Shown piece by piece: positions 1 to 4,971 of a DNA stretch of 6,606 nucleotides; the stretch's first letter is position 1; every line of letters starts with the position of its first letter. The position numbers were made by a program, and so were the translations under genes. Origin of the DNA: Candidatus Aenigmatarchaeota archaeon (lineage in GTDB: Archaea; Aenigmatarchaeota; Aenigmatarchaeia; QMZP01); assembly GCA_030672885.1 (NCBI GenBank), contig DAOVFN010000039.1:1-6606 (forward strand). The letters run 5' to 3'. Below the pieces are notes generated by a model. That model was not told where the DNA came from. It was given only the letters and a program-made list of their open reading frames with translations, and did not search any database.

Positions 1-89
1 GATTCCTCAAGCGAGGCCTTGATGTTTCGGGGAACGCCCCTGTCATTTATGATTTCCTGAAGCATGCTGCTGACTTCATCGTTTTCCAT
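1..89 (-). CDS. UPF0147 family protein, 5' part only
   Basis: The first 29 codons of a gene that runs off the left edge. The visible protein begins MENDEVSSML and continues with EIINDRGVPRNIKASLEE. The segment 'EIINDRGVPRNIKASLEE' resembles the start of the small archaeal UPF0147 family, in which a phrase like 'LNDxTVPRNIRRAAEEA' is typical; the family is about 80-90 residues, helical, and of unknown function. The ATG at 89 is chosen because a GGTGAT ribosome binding site (98-93) sits three bases upstream, after the spacer ACC. That site overlaps the TAG stop of the prefoldin beta gene, so the two genes are tightly packed and probably translationally coupled. The family call is from memory of the motif and only a third of the protein is visible. 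Confidence 0.7.
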   Translation of the reverse strand, partial: MENDEVSSMLQEIINDRGVPRNIKASLEE

Positions 90-97
90 GGTATCAC

Positions 98-442
98 CTA
101 ACCACCAACAGGTCCGCTCATGCCCTTGACCAGCCTCTCCCTCATATCTTCTATCTTGAGCTTGATTCGCTTCTCTTCCTTTTCCATGGATTTGAAGCGG
201 ATGCCAAAGACCTCGTCCTTTTCTGTGAGATCCTTCAGGACGCTGGCCTTGGGGGACTTTATCAGTATCGGCCCGGCTATCTTGAACACTTCGCTTTCCT
301 TGGACTTATCGAGCTCGTCAAGGGCCTTTTTTATTTCAAGAATCTGGGCACCGACGGCTTCTCTCTGTGCCATTATCCCCTGAAGCTGCTGCTGGAGCAC
401 TGCCGCACTCTGCAAAAGCTGCTGCTGGTTCTCTTCTGTCAT
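98..442 (-). CDS. pfdB: Prefoldin subunit beta
   Basis: A 114-residue protein matching the usual length (about 110-125) of archaeal prefoldin beta. Archaeal prefoldin is a cytosolic hexamer (two alpha, four beta) that captures unfolded proteins between coiled-coil tentacles and passes them to the thermosome. Visible layout: a Gln-rich N-terminal coiled coil (about 1-50, with LLQSAAVLQQQLQGI), the short beta-hairpin segment (about 52-75, EVFKIAGPILIKSP) and a C-terminal charged coiled coil (about 76-105, FKSMEKEEKRIKLKIEDM), then a Gly-rich tail GMSGPVGG. The frame is open upstream to 523, but the start is placed at ATG 442 because GGTGAT (451-446) precedes it by three bases and the extra upstream residues are rich in Arg and Pro and unlike the family. 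It follows rpoP by 17 nt. Confidence in the family is high. Confidence 0.93.
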   Translation of the reverse strand: MTEENQQQLLQSAAVLQQQLQGIMAQREAVGAQILEIKKALDELDKSKESEVFKIAGPILIKSPKASVLKDLTEKDEVFGIRFKSMEKEEKRIKLKIEDMRERLVKGMSGPVGG

Positions 443-445
443 ATA

Positions 446-451
446 ATCACC
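446..451 (-). promoter_or_regulatory. Ribosome binding site deciding the pfdB start
   Basis: GGTGAT followed by the spacer TAT and ATG 442. It matches the archaeal anti-Shine-Dalgarno end (AUCACCUCC) and rules out the longer upstream frame. The same GGTGAT with a three-base spacer is found before sbds, the Tat-type gene and the UPF0147 gene. Confidence 0.75.
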
Positions 452-459
452 GGTACAGA

Positions 460-597
460 CTACCTGGCATGTACCTTCTTTAGCACGACGGGGCGGATCT
501 TCTTGATAATCCTGTAGCCGCAAAACGGACAGATGACCTTCTTGCTTGTCTTCAGGTCAACCTCGACTTCTTTCCCGCAATTCAGACACTTGTACAC
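460..597 (-). CDS. rpoP: DNA-directed RNA polymerase subunit P (Rpo12)
   Basis: A 45-codon gene with a GTG start. The protein begins MYKCLNCGKEVEVDL and then has KKVICPFCGYRIIKKIRP before a basic tail. Two CxxC pairs (C4/C7 and C23/C26) form the single zinc ribbon of this small archaeal RNA polymerase subunit, homologous to eukaryotic Rpb12; it lies at the interface of the Rpo3/Rpo10/Rpo11 assembly platform. Archaeal family members are about 40-50 residues, so this is full length. There is no in-frame ATG. The GTG at 597 is supported by GGTGGT (606-601) three bases upstream and by the match of the residues right after it to the usual N-terminus (YKC..CG). It lies 21 nt after rpl37Ae and 17 nt before pfdB, as in the archaeal superoperon. 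The short length and GTG start make it easy to miss. Confidence 0.93.
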   Translation of the reverse strand: MYKCLNCGKEVEVDLKTSKKVICPFCGYRIIKKIRPVVLKKVHAR

Positions 598-618
598 GCA
601 ACCACCATTGATATAATG

Positions 619-828
619 CTACTCCGGCTTATATGCTTTTCCGGCAAGCTTGGTTCCGCACTTGCCGCATTTCCATATGCCGGCAGACTCCCTCTTCAGG
701 GTGAGCTTCATACAGGACGGGCACCTGAACTTCTTCTGGGAACCCGCTTTTATAACACGTGCCCTGACACGTCTCCCGTAACGGCTTCCATACTTCCCTG
801 TAACACCGACCTTTTTTGTCCTTCCCAT
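619..828 (-). CDS. rpl37Ae: Large ribosomal subunit protein eL43 (L37Ae)
   Basis: A 69-residue basic protein of the archaeal/eukaryotic 50S/60S subunit. The N-terminus MGRTKKVGVTGKYGSRYGRR is the classical L37Ae opening, and the zinc ribbon is intact: C36/C39 (FRCPSCM) and C54/C57 (WKCGKCG), binding one zinc ion in contact with 23S rRNA. The C-terminus stops at AGKAYKPE. Many archaeal members run on for about 15-20 more residues, so this copy is short at the C-terminus, but the fold core is complete and the stop is followed by a proper rpoP start region, so it is not a broken gene. ATG 828 is preceded by GAGGCGAT (839-832), a slightly weak ribosome binding site. It lies 22 nt after rrp42, its usual neighbour. 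Confidence 0.95.
   Translation of the reverse strand: MGRTKKVGVTGKYGSRYGRRVRARVIKAGSQKKFRCPSCMKLTLKRESAGIWKCGKCGTKLAGKAYKPE
628..640 (-). promoter_or_regulatory. Possible internal promoter for rpoP-pfdB
   Basis: AAAAGCATATAAG at the very end of the rpl37Ae coding sequence resembles an archaeal BRE (AAAAG) plus TATA box (CATATAAG). About 25 bases downstream would place a start near 608, just ahead of the rpoP ribosome binding site (606-601). It shares the AAAAGC-TATA arrangement with the psmA promoter at 4680-4667. It lies within codons, so chance is a real alternative. Confidence 0.3.
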
Positions 829-850
829 GGTATCGCCTCGGGTTTCTGAA

Positions 851-1621
851 TCAGTTCAGCAACTTCCTCAGTTCCTTTGTCTTCTTTTCTGCCAGCGCAA
901 ACGCATTCTCTATTTCGTCCTGTGTGAATGGCTTTGCGCCGCCTTTCTGAAGAGACACTATGTTGCCGTTATCCCTGGTCGTGACAGTGAGCCTTGCCTC
1001 CATGACCTCTTCCTCCTCGAGGCCGGGATCCATGAAGAGATTTCCCTCCATCTTAACAAAGGTTACCGGCACCGGCTTGGCTGTCATAGGCAGCCTCTTG
1101 CTGGTCTTCTTATCATAGTTTATCTCGTTGCCCTTGAGCTCAGGCAGCCTGACTTCCCACAGGGCTGCTATGGATGCCATTGCAGATGCGTCTATGAGAT
1201 TGCCGGAGTGGTTTATGATGTGGATGTCCACGTTCACCATCCAGACCTTCTCGTCCTTTTCGATGCACAGCTTTCTGAGGTCAATGGCATGGCTCTCCCT
1301 GATACCCCTGTCCACTACCCTTGCGAGCTCTACTGCGTCATCGCCGGGAGGGCCGATCTCAAAATTAGGGCTTGCTATGGGAGAGAACTCCGCATTGACC
1401 ATCAGAACCCCTTCGTCAGGCCTGTCAGAGAAAGGCTTGCCTATCCCCATCTTGATGCCTGCGATAACGATTGTCTTGCCAAGAGTGACCTTGGCGGAGC
1501 CCTCGGCTTTCTCTACGGGGTTCCTCTCGATGTCTATCTCTCTGTACTCGTCCTGTCCCCTGTTGTCAATCCTCTGGCCCTTGGAGGCCATGTTCAGAAC
1601 ATGCTGGTTTTGTATTATCAT
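851..1621 (-). CDS. rrp42: Exosome complex subunit Rrp42 (non-catalytic RNase PH-like)
   Basis: A 256-residue RNase PH-fold protein that alternates with Rrp41 in the hexameric ring of the archaeal exosome, where it is structural and helps bind RNA but is not itself catalytic. Recognisable segments are KGQRIDNRGQDEYR (14-27), KAEGSAKVTLGKT (38-50), the GVLMVNAEFSPIASPNFEIG block (71-90) and LPMTAKPVPVTFVK (177-190). Length is near the usual 260-275. The open frame extends to a GTG at 1630, but that GTG is part of the ribosome binding site GAGGTGAT (1633-1626); the start is therefore placed at ATG 1621, five bases after the rrp41 stop. The rrp41 stop codon TGA itself lies within this ribosome binding site, so translation of the two ring partners is likely coupled. 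An out-of-frame ATG at 1625 is ignored. Confidence 0.95.
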   Translation of the reverse strand: MIIQNQHVLNMASKGQRIDNRGQDEYREIDIERNPVEKAEGSAKVTLGKTIVIAGIKMGIGKPFSDRPDEGVLMVNAEFSPIASPNFEIGPPGDDAVELARVVDRGIRESHAIDLRKLCIEKDEKVWMVNVDIHIINHSGNLIDASAMASIAALWEVRLPELKGNEINYDKKTSKRLPMTAKPVPVTFVKMEGNLFMDPGLEEEEVMEARLTVTTRDNGNIVSLQKGGAKPFTQDEIENAFALAEKKTKELRKLLN

Positions 1622-1625
1622 CCAT

Positions 1626-1633
1626 ATCACCTC
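1626..1633 (-). promoter_or_regulatory. rrp42 ribosome binding site containing the rrp41 stop codon
   Basis: GAGGTGAT, ending four bases before ATG 1621. The TGA inside it (1629-1627) is the stop of rrp41. This decides the rrp42 start: the in-frame GTG at 1630 is part of the site and cannot be the start that the site serves. Confidence 0.75.
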
Positions 1634-2421
1634 TTTTTTTCGGTTTTAGTGCTTGCCTGTGCCCCTGAGGGTGTGCCCCTGAGGGTGCCTGATGGGGGTT
1701 TGGCTGTCTTGGTTTTTAATTCCTTTTTGACATCAGCGGCATTGGGCCCCCACCGCTCCCTGAGTGCCTGCTTCTGTTTTTCATACATGATTTCGCATCC
1801 CTTGATTGCGGTCTGCAGCACGCCCTTCATGTCCTTCACAGAGAGGTCGCCGTCCATCTGGAGCAGCGTTATCTCCTTTGTCCTTGGCATGTATGCGACT
1901 GGCACATCGGCAGCTGTCTCTTCCTCTTCCTTGTATTCCAGGTCCAGGAAATAATCCTTGCCTATCTTGCCCGCAGCCACTGAGGCCACGAGGTCCCTCA
2001 TGGGTATCCCCGCGTCTGCAAGGGCCACGCTCGCTGCATTGATGCCCGCTGTCCTTGTTCCTGCATCGGCCTGTATTATCTCAATGAACAGGTATATGCC
2101 TGTCTTGGGGAACTCCTCAAGGAAAATCGCCGGTTCCAATGCCTCCCTGGTCACCATGGATATCTCCTGGCTCCTCCTTGACCTCCCTGGCCTGCACCTA
2201 TCAGTTGTCGAGAACGGGGCCATCCTGTACGTTGTCTTGAGGAACGCCCTCTCTGATTTCCGCATCCTCCTGGGGTGCATCTCCCTGGGGCCGTAAACGG
2301 CCGCGACCGCGATGGTTCGCCCCATCTTTACCATAGCCGAGCCATCAGCCTGCTCTATCACACCGGCCTTTATCTCGACCGACCTCAAATCACCGGGTTT
2401 TCTTTTGTCTTTTCTTTTCAT
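1627..2421 (-). CDS. rrp41: Exosome complex exonuclease Rrp41 (catalytic RNase PH subunit)
   Basis: A 264-residue catalytic subunit of the archaeal exosome ring, a phosphate-dependent 3'-to-5' exoribonuclease that also adds A-rich tails in reverse. Seen in the sequence: GSAMVKMGRTIAVAAVYGPRE (27-47), MAPFS (67-71), the basic RNA/phosphate-binding segment RPGRSRRSQEIS (77-88), GTRTAGINAASVALADAGIP (121-140) and ADVPVAYMP (171-179). D172 corresponds by motif to the catalytic Asp of archaeal Rrp41 (D182 of the Sulfolobus enzyme). The frame is open to a GTG at 2442 overlapping the rrp4 stop, but GAGGTGA (2433-2427) points to ATG 2421 (MKRKDKRK). Residues from about 225 form a Lys/Thr/Pro/Gly-rich tail unlike the compact core; it contains a 14-bp tandem duplication read in two frames. 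Gene order (after rrp4, before rrp42) is the standard exosome order. Confidence 0.96.
   Translation of the reverse strand: MKRKDKRKPGDLRSVEIKAGVIEQADGSAMVKMGRTIAVAAVYGPREMHPRRMRKSERAFLKTTYRMAPFSTTDRCRPGRSRRSQEISMVTREALEPAIFLEEFPKTGIYLFIEIIQADAGTRTAGINAASVALADAGIPMRDLVASVAAGKIGKDYFLDLEYKEEEETAADVPVAYMPRTKEITLLQMDGDLSVKDMKGVLQTAIKGCEIMYEKQKQALRERWGPNAADVKKELKTKTAKPPSGTLRGTPSGAQASTKTEKKR
1658..1687 (-). repeat. 14-bp tandem duplication in the rrp41 tail
   Basis: On the plus strand TGTGCCCCTGAGGG occurs twice in a row without mismatch (1658-1671 and 1672-1685), with two further matching bases. Since 14 is not a multiple of three, the two copies are read in different frames in rrp41 (giving GTLRG and then TPSGA). 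Confidence 0.9.
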
Positions 2422-2426
2422 ATCAT

Positions 2427-2433
2427 TCACCTC
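2427..2433 (-). promoter_or_regulatory. Ribosome binding site deciding the rrp41 start
   Basis: GAGGTGA, five bases before ATG 2421. It lies downstream of the GTG at 2442, so the longer frame overlapping the rrp4 stop is unlikely to be the translated one. The ATG at 2426 is out of frame and closes at once. Confidence 0.7.
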
Positions 2434-2438
2434 AAATT

Positions 2439-3110
2439 TCACTTGCCGTTCAGCATCAAGGACACCTTGTTCGTAAGCCCGTCCCGGGCAGCGTCCTTTT
2501 CTACAAGATTTATCGCATCGACCACAAGGTCCTCTTTCTCTCCCTCAAACCATACCAGGCCGTTCTGCCCCACGTTTATCCTGCATCCGGACTTGTCCTT
2601 TATCACGTTTATCATGGAGCCCTCCTTTCCGATCAGCCTCGGAACCTTTGCAGGGCTCATGTTCACTATCCGCCCTGACCTGAATTTCCTGGCCCTCGGA
2701 TCCTGCATGGAAAGGTGTATGCTGTGGGGATTGGCGCTGTTTATCTTGGCGTATATCACGTCACCTACTGCATAGAACTTGGAAAGGTCAGTCTTTGTGG
2801 TGTCTATGAATTCCCTGACCCCCGAAAGGGGCAGGAAGGCCTCTCCGACTGACTCTATGTTCACGACCCAGCCGGCTGAGTGGATGTCCTCCACCTTGCC
2901 TATCACCATGTCGCCTCCCCTGGGGACATACACACCGGACAGTGATATGACAGATATCACTCTTCCCCTGACGCTCACCAGTCCCAGTCTCTTGGAATAT
3001 ATCGAATTACCGTCCCTGAAGCAGCTCCTGCCTGGAAGGTAATCCATGCTGTTTATTATCTCATCACCAGGGAGCACAAACTCCCTGTCATTCTTTATCA
3101 TTTCGCTCAT
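2439..3110 (-). CDS. rrp4: Exosome complex RNA-binding subunit Rrp4
   Basis: A 223-residue cap protein of the archaeal exosome. Three Rrp4 (or Csl4) subunits sit on the Rrp41/Rrp42 ring and guide RNA into the pore. Domains visible: N-terminal domain (about 1-62, REFVLPGDEI, then LGLVSVRGRVISVISLSG), S1 domain (about 66-135, GDMVIGKVEDIHSAGWVVNI) and KH domain (about 145-210) with VPRLIGKEGSMINVIKDKSG (156-175), holding a GxxG loop at G161-G164, followed by CRINVGQNG. Length is close to the family norm. The frame opens at ATG 3128, but the ribosome binding site GAGAGGTG (3123-3116) lies downstream of that codon and five bases before ATG 3110 (MSEMIKNDREF), which is taken as the start. It is separated from sbds by 57 nt holding a TATA-like element, and the stop is 17 nt before rrp41. 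Confidence 0.96.
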   Translation of the reverse strand: MSEMIKNDREFVLPGDEIINSMDYLPGRSCFRDGNSIYSKRLGLVSVRGRVISVISLSGVYVPRGGDMVIGKVEDIHSAGWVVNIESVGEAFLPLSGVREFIDTTKTDLSKFYAVGDVIYAKINSANPHSIHLSMQDPRARKFRSGRIVNMSPAKVPRLIGKEGSMINVIKDKSGCRINVGQNGLVWFEGEKEDLVVDAINLVEKDAARDGLTNKVSLMLNGK

Positions 3111-3115
3111 GTAAA

Positions 3116-3123
3116 CACCTCTC
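3116..3123 (-). promoter_or_regulatory. Ribosome binding site deciding the rrp4 start
   Basis: GAGAGGTG followed by the spacer TTTAC and ATG 3110. The upstream ATG at 3128 has no such site before it and would lie at or next to the predicted transcript start. Confidence 0.7.
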
Positions 3124-3136
3124 TTCATTCTTCGAA

Positions 3137-3166
3137 AGTTAATATTACTAGCTTATATAGTTAACT
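3137..3166. repeat. Inverted repeat flanking the rrp4 TATA box
   Basis: On the plus strand AGTTAA (3137-3142) and its exact complement TTAACT (3161-3166) are separated by 18 bases that include the TATA box. The right arm is part of an 8-bp palindrome AGTTAACT (3159-3166) touching the box. It could be a regulator site or a by-product of AT-rich sequence. Confidence 0.35.
3153..3159 (-). promoter_or_regulatory. Internal TATA box for the exosome genes
   Basis: TATATAA lies in the AT-rich 57-nt gap between sbds and rrp4, the largest gap within the operon. A start about 25-27 bases downstream would fall near 3130, leaving a leader of about 20 nt ahead of ATG 3110 that contains the ribosome binding site. 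The purine-rich BRE seen before psmA is not evident here. Inferred from position and sequence only. Confidence 0.5.
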
Positions 3167-3167
3167 G

Positions 3168-3869
3168 TTAAATGCCCTTCCTGAGCACCCTTGTCTCGAC
3201 CTGGCCCGATGTAAGCTCGTTGAGCTTGCTGTATATCTCGGACTGCATGCCCGCCGCTATCTCTATCGTGGCTACCCAGGAATCGGGCTTCCATTCCTCT
3301 TTCTTGACCATGACAATGTTCCTTATCACAGAACTGGCCTTTCCGGCAAACTGCGTGGGCACCCTGAGTTCGACCTCAATCCTTTCCATGCTTATGGGAA
3401 GAATCTCCTGTATTCTGGAGATCACGTCTTCGACCTGATCCGTTGCCCTTCTGAACGGGTCCAGATGAACGCGGGCTTCGTCCATGGCATTGAGAATCCT
3501 CTGCATGGGATGCGGCAGATTGGTCCTGGGATCCACACCCTGCTTGGATATCATATCAGCAACCTGTTTCTTCCTCTCCTCGACAAGTCTCCTCCTGTGC
3601 TCGGTTGTTATCTGGACATCGCCCTGCCTTATTATAACCCCGGCAACCGCCCAGACATCTGTCGTATGAAACCCCTTCCGGAGGTCATCTTCAGATGCCC
3701 GCTCACCATTGCCGACGTCCTTGAATACCTCGCGGACGGCCAGAACATTCTCCAAAGGGATATCTGAACCCTTTCTGAAGTCCAGGGCAAGCTCGGGATC
3801 TACCATGATCTCAAAGCGCATACCTGATTTCTCAATCCTTGCTATCACTGCATCGTCTACAGAAACCAT
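3168..3869 (-). CDS. sbds: SBDS/Sdo1 ribosome maturation protein
   Basis: A 233-residue archaeal SBDS protein of the usual length (about 230-240). Its eukaryotic orthologue works with the GTPase EFL1 to release eIF6 from the 60S subunit; the archaeal protein binds the large subunit, with a less well defined release role. Domains: FYSH N-terminal domain (about 1-85, MVSVDDAVIARIEKSGMRFE, LAVREVFKDVGNGERASEDDL, then TTDVWAVAGVII), central helical domain (about 86-160, TTEHRRRLVEERKKQVADMI, then DPRTNLPHPMQRI) and C-terminal ferredoxin-like domain (about 163-233, VELRVPTQFAGKA, EEWKPDSWVATIEIAAGMQ). ATG 3869 follows GGTGAT (3878-3873) with a three-base spacer. It begins 26 nt after psmA, its standard neighbour at the head of the exosome operon. 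Confidence 0.96.
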   Translation of the reverse strand: MVSVDDAVIARIEKSGMRFEIMVDPELALDFRKGSDIPLENVLAVREVFKDVGNGERASEDDLRKGFHTTDVWAVAGVIIRQGDVQITTEHRRRLVEERKKQVADMISKQGVDPRTNLPHPMQRILNAMDEARVHLDPFRRATDQVEDVISRIQEILPISMERIEVELRVPTQFAGKASSVIRNIVMVKKEEWKPDSWVATIEIAAGMQSEIYSKLNELTSGQVETRVLRKGI

Positions 3870-3895
3870 TGCATCACCACCTGATAGTTCCAGAA

Positions 3896-4594
3896 TCAGC
3901 CCTTCTTTGATTCCTTGAGTGAAACCCTCTCGATGTTGCCCTTGGTGACATAGACCGCTTCAATGTTCTCGGTCTTGGTGTCCTTTTCGCCTGCCTTGAG
4001 CGACTTCGCCAACAGCTGGGCGCCTGACTTGATGTCCATGTCCTCTTTCCATCCGAGCAGGACCTTTCTTGCCTTGTCAGCACCCCTTCCAATGGCCTGT
4101 GCGTTCCATTCTATCATGGTTCCCGATGGCTCGGTCTCGAACAGTCTGGGCCCGGTCTTGTCCACACCCCCGACAAGGAGACCCACGCCATAGGGCCTCA
4201 CCCCGGCATACTGTGTGACCAGATGCTTCCTGTCTGAAATGGACTTTGCTAGGGAATTGACTGATATGGGTTCACTGTAGGTTATCATGTTTATCTGTGC
4301 CTTCACTCTTGCCATGTCTATAAGGCTCCTGGCATCGGCTAGTGAGCCAGCGCTTACGGCGACTATGCTCTTATCAATCTCATATGTCTTCTTGTACGAC
4401 TGCGTTACAGTAAGCGGTGTAGGCGTTCTCACAGAACCCAGGAGCACACCGTTCTTAACCTTAATGCCAAGCGAAGTGGTGCCGTTCTTTACCATCTGTC
4501 TGGCATATTCCACCTGCAGAAGCCTCCCATCCGGGGAGAACACGACGATGGTCCTGTCATAAGCCATATAGTTCTGTGGAATGGGCTGTGTCAT
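3896..4594 (-). CDS. psmA: Proteasome subunit alpha
   Basis: A 232-residue alpha subunit of the 20S proteasome. Alpha subunits form the outer seven-membered rings that gate the chamber and dock AAA+ activators such as PAN; they are not proteolytic. MAYDRTIVVFSPDGRLLQVE (10-29) is the family signature, with the gate residues Y12, D13, P21 and Y30 in place. K69 aligns with the pocket lysine (K66 in the Thermoplasma alpha subunit) that receives the C-terminal HbYX motif of activators. VTQYAGVRPYGVGLLVGGVD follows in mid-protein. The stretch after GVLLGS reads VRTPTPLTVTQSYKKTYEID, where most members have an acidic-basic 'DKR' start, so this part of the ring interface is somewhat divergent. ATG 4594 follows AGGAGGT (4605-4599) by four bases, the strongest ribosome binding site in the window. 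It is the first gene of the operon. The beta subunit is not in the window. Confidence 0.96.
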   Translation of the reverse strand: MTQPIPQNYMAYDRTIVVFSPDGRLLQVEYARQMVKNGTTSLGIKVKNGVLLGSVRTPTPLTVTQSYKKTYEIDKSIVAVSAGSLADARSLIDMARVKAQINMITYSEPISVNSLAKSISDRKHLVTQYAGVRPYGVGLLVGGVDKTGPRLFETEPSGTMIEWNAQAIGRGADKARKVLLGWKEDMDIKSGAQLLAKSLKAGEKDTKTENIEAVYVTKGNIERVSLKESKKG

Positions 4595-4598
4595 AAAA

Positions 4599-4605
4599 AC
4601 CTCCT
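4599..4605 (-). promoter_or_regulatory. psmA ribosome binding site
   Basis: AGGAGGT, four bases before ATG 4594. It is a GGAGG-type site, unlike the GGTGAT type used by most other genes here, and fixes the start before the MTQPIPQNY leader instead of at the internal M10. Confidence 0.75.
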
Positions 4606-4666
4606 GATTATCTTAACCACATAAAGTGTTATTGTATTCGGTACTAAAAAATAATAGATGTTTCTG

Positions 4667-4680
4667 ATATATAAGCTTTT
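4667..4680 (-). promoter_or_regulatory. Promoter of the psmA operon (BRE plus TATA)
   Basis: AAAAGC followed by TTATATAT, in an AT-rich stretch after the hairpin cluster. A start about 25 bases downstream would be near 4645 and give a leader of about 50 nt. The TATA core is nearly symmetric (TATATAAG on the plus strand at 4668-4675), so a divergent start cannot be excluded. Inferred from sequence. Confidence 0.6.
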
Positions 4681-4971
4681 ACAGGAACCCCAGTGTTTTT
4701 AGCACTTTCTTGTGCATCAGCATGAGATTTGCCGAAGGCAGATACTTGCAACTTCGTTGCAAGAGAGTGCACTGCCTCTGCCAACTTTGTTGGTAGGTAG
4801 TGACAGCAAGCCTGTCACGCCTCTGGCAGGCACCGCATGTCGAAGACAGAGCGGATGCGGCATCGTGTCTCGCAGCAAGGCCGCAAAACTCGTCAGCACA
4901 GCCGGCGATTCCGGATTCCCAAAAAAAAGGATTAAGCAAAATGTGAAGAATGTGTCACGGACCGCATTTCT
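4681..4971. other. Non-coding intergenic region with a cluster of hairpins
   Basis: No convincing gene lies between the Tat-type gene and the psmA promoter; the short open frames here have no family resemblance and no ribosome binding site. About 185 bp (4730-4914) is packed with perfect short inverted repeats: TGCC-GAA-GGCA (4730-4740), CTTGCAA with 5-nt loop and TTGCAAG (4745-4763), CCAAC-TTT-GTTGG (4781-4793), GTGACAG with 5-nt loop and CTGTCAC (4800-4818), GCCT/AGGC (4819-4831), CCGCAT/ATGCGG (4833-4860) enclosing TGTC-GAA-GACA (4838-4848), TGCGGC/GCCGCA (4856-4885) and CCGG/CCGG (4902-4914). It is richer in G+C than the promoters on both sides. Candidates are a structured RNA on either strand or a palindromic interspersed element. 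I recognise no known RNA family (no RNase P, SRP or tRNA signature). The part from 4915 to 4971 is a T-rich terminator candidate and short spacer. Confidence 0.6.
4921..4928 (-). terminator. T8 tract, likely terminator of the Tat-type gene
   Basis: Eight consecutive T residues on the minus strand, about 43 bases after the stop codon at 4974-4972, with a shorter T4 run between. Archaeal RNA polymerase commonly terminates at U-rich runs without needing a strong hairpin. Assigned by position and composition. Confidence 0.5.

Noticed and set aside
827..1954. A 375-codon open frame on the plus strand
   Set aside because: It lies wholly antisense to rrp42 and most of rrp41, both of which are recognisable conserved proteins. 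Its translation has no family resemblance, and it is explained by codon bias of the genes on the other strand.
4730..4914. CRISPR array
   Set aside because: The repeated elements are hairpins of differing sequence; there is no constant direct repeat of 24-37 bp with regular spacers.
4681..4971. tRNA, RNase P RNA or SRP RNA in the intergenic region
   Set aside because: No tRNA arms with a T-loop GTTCRA, no conserved RNase P core segments and no SRP helix 8 motif were found by eye. A covariance search would be decisive.
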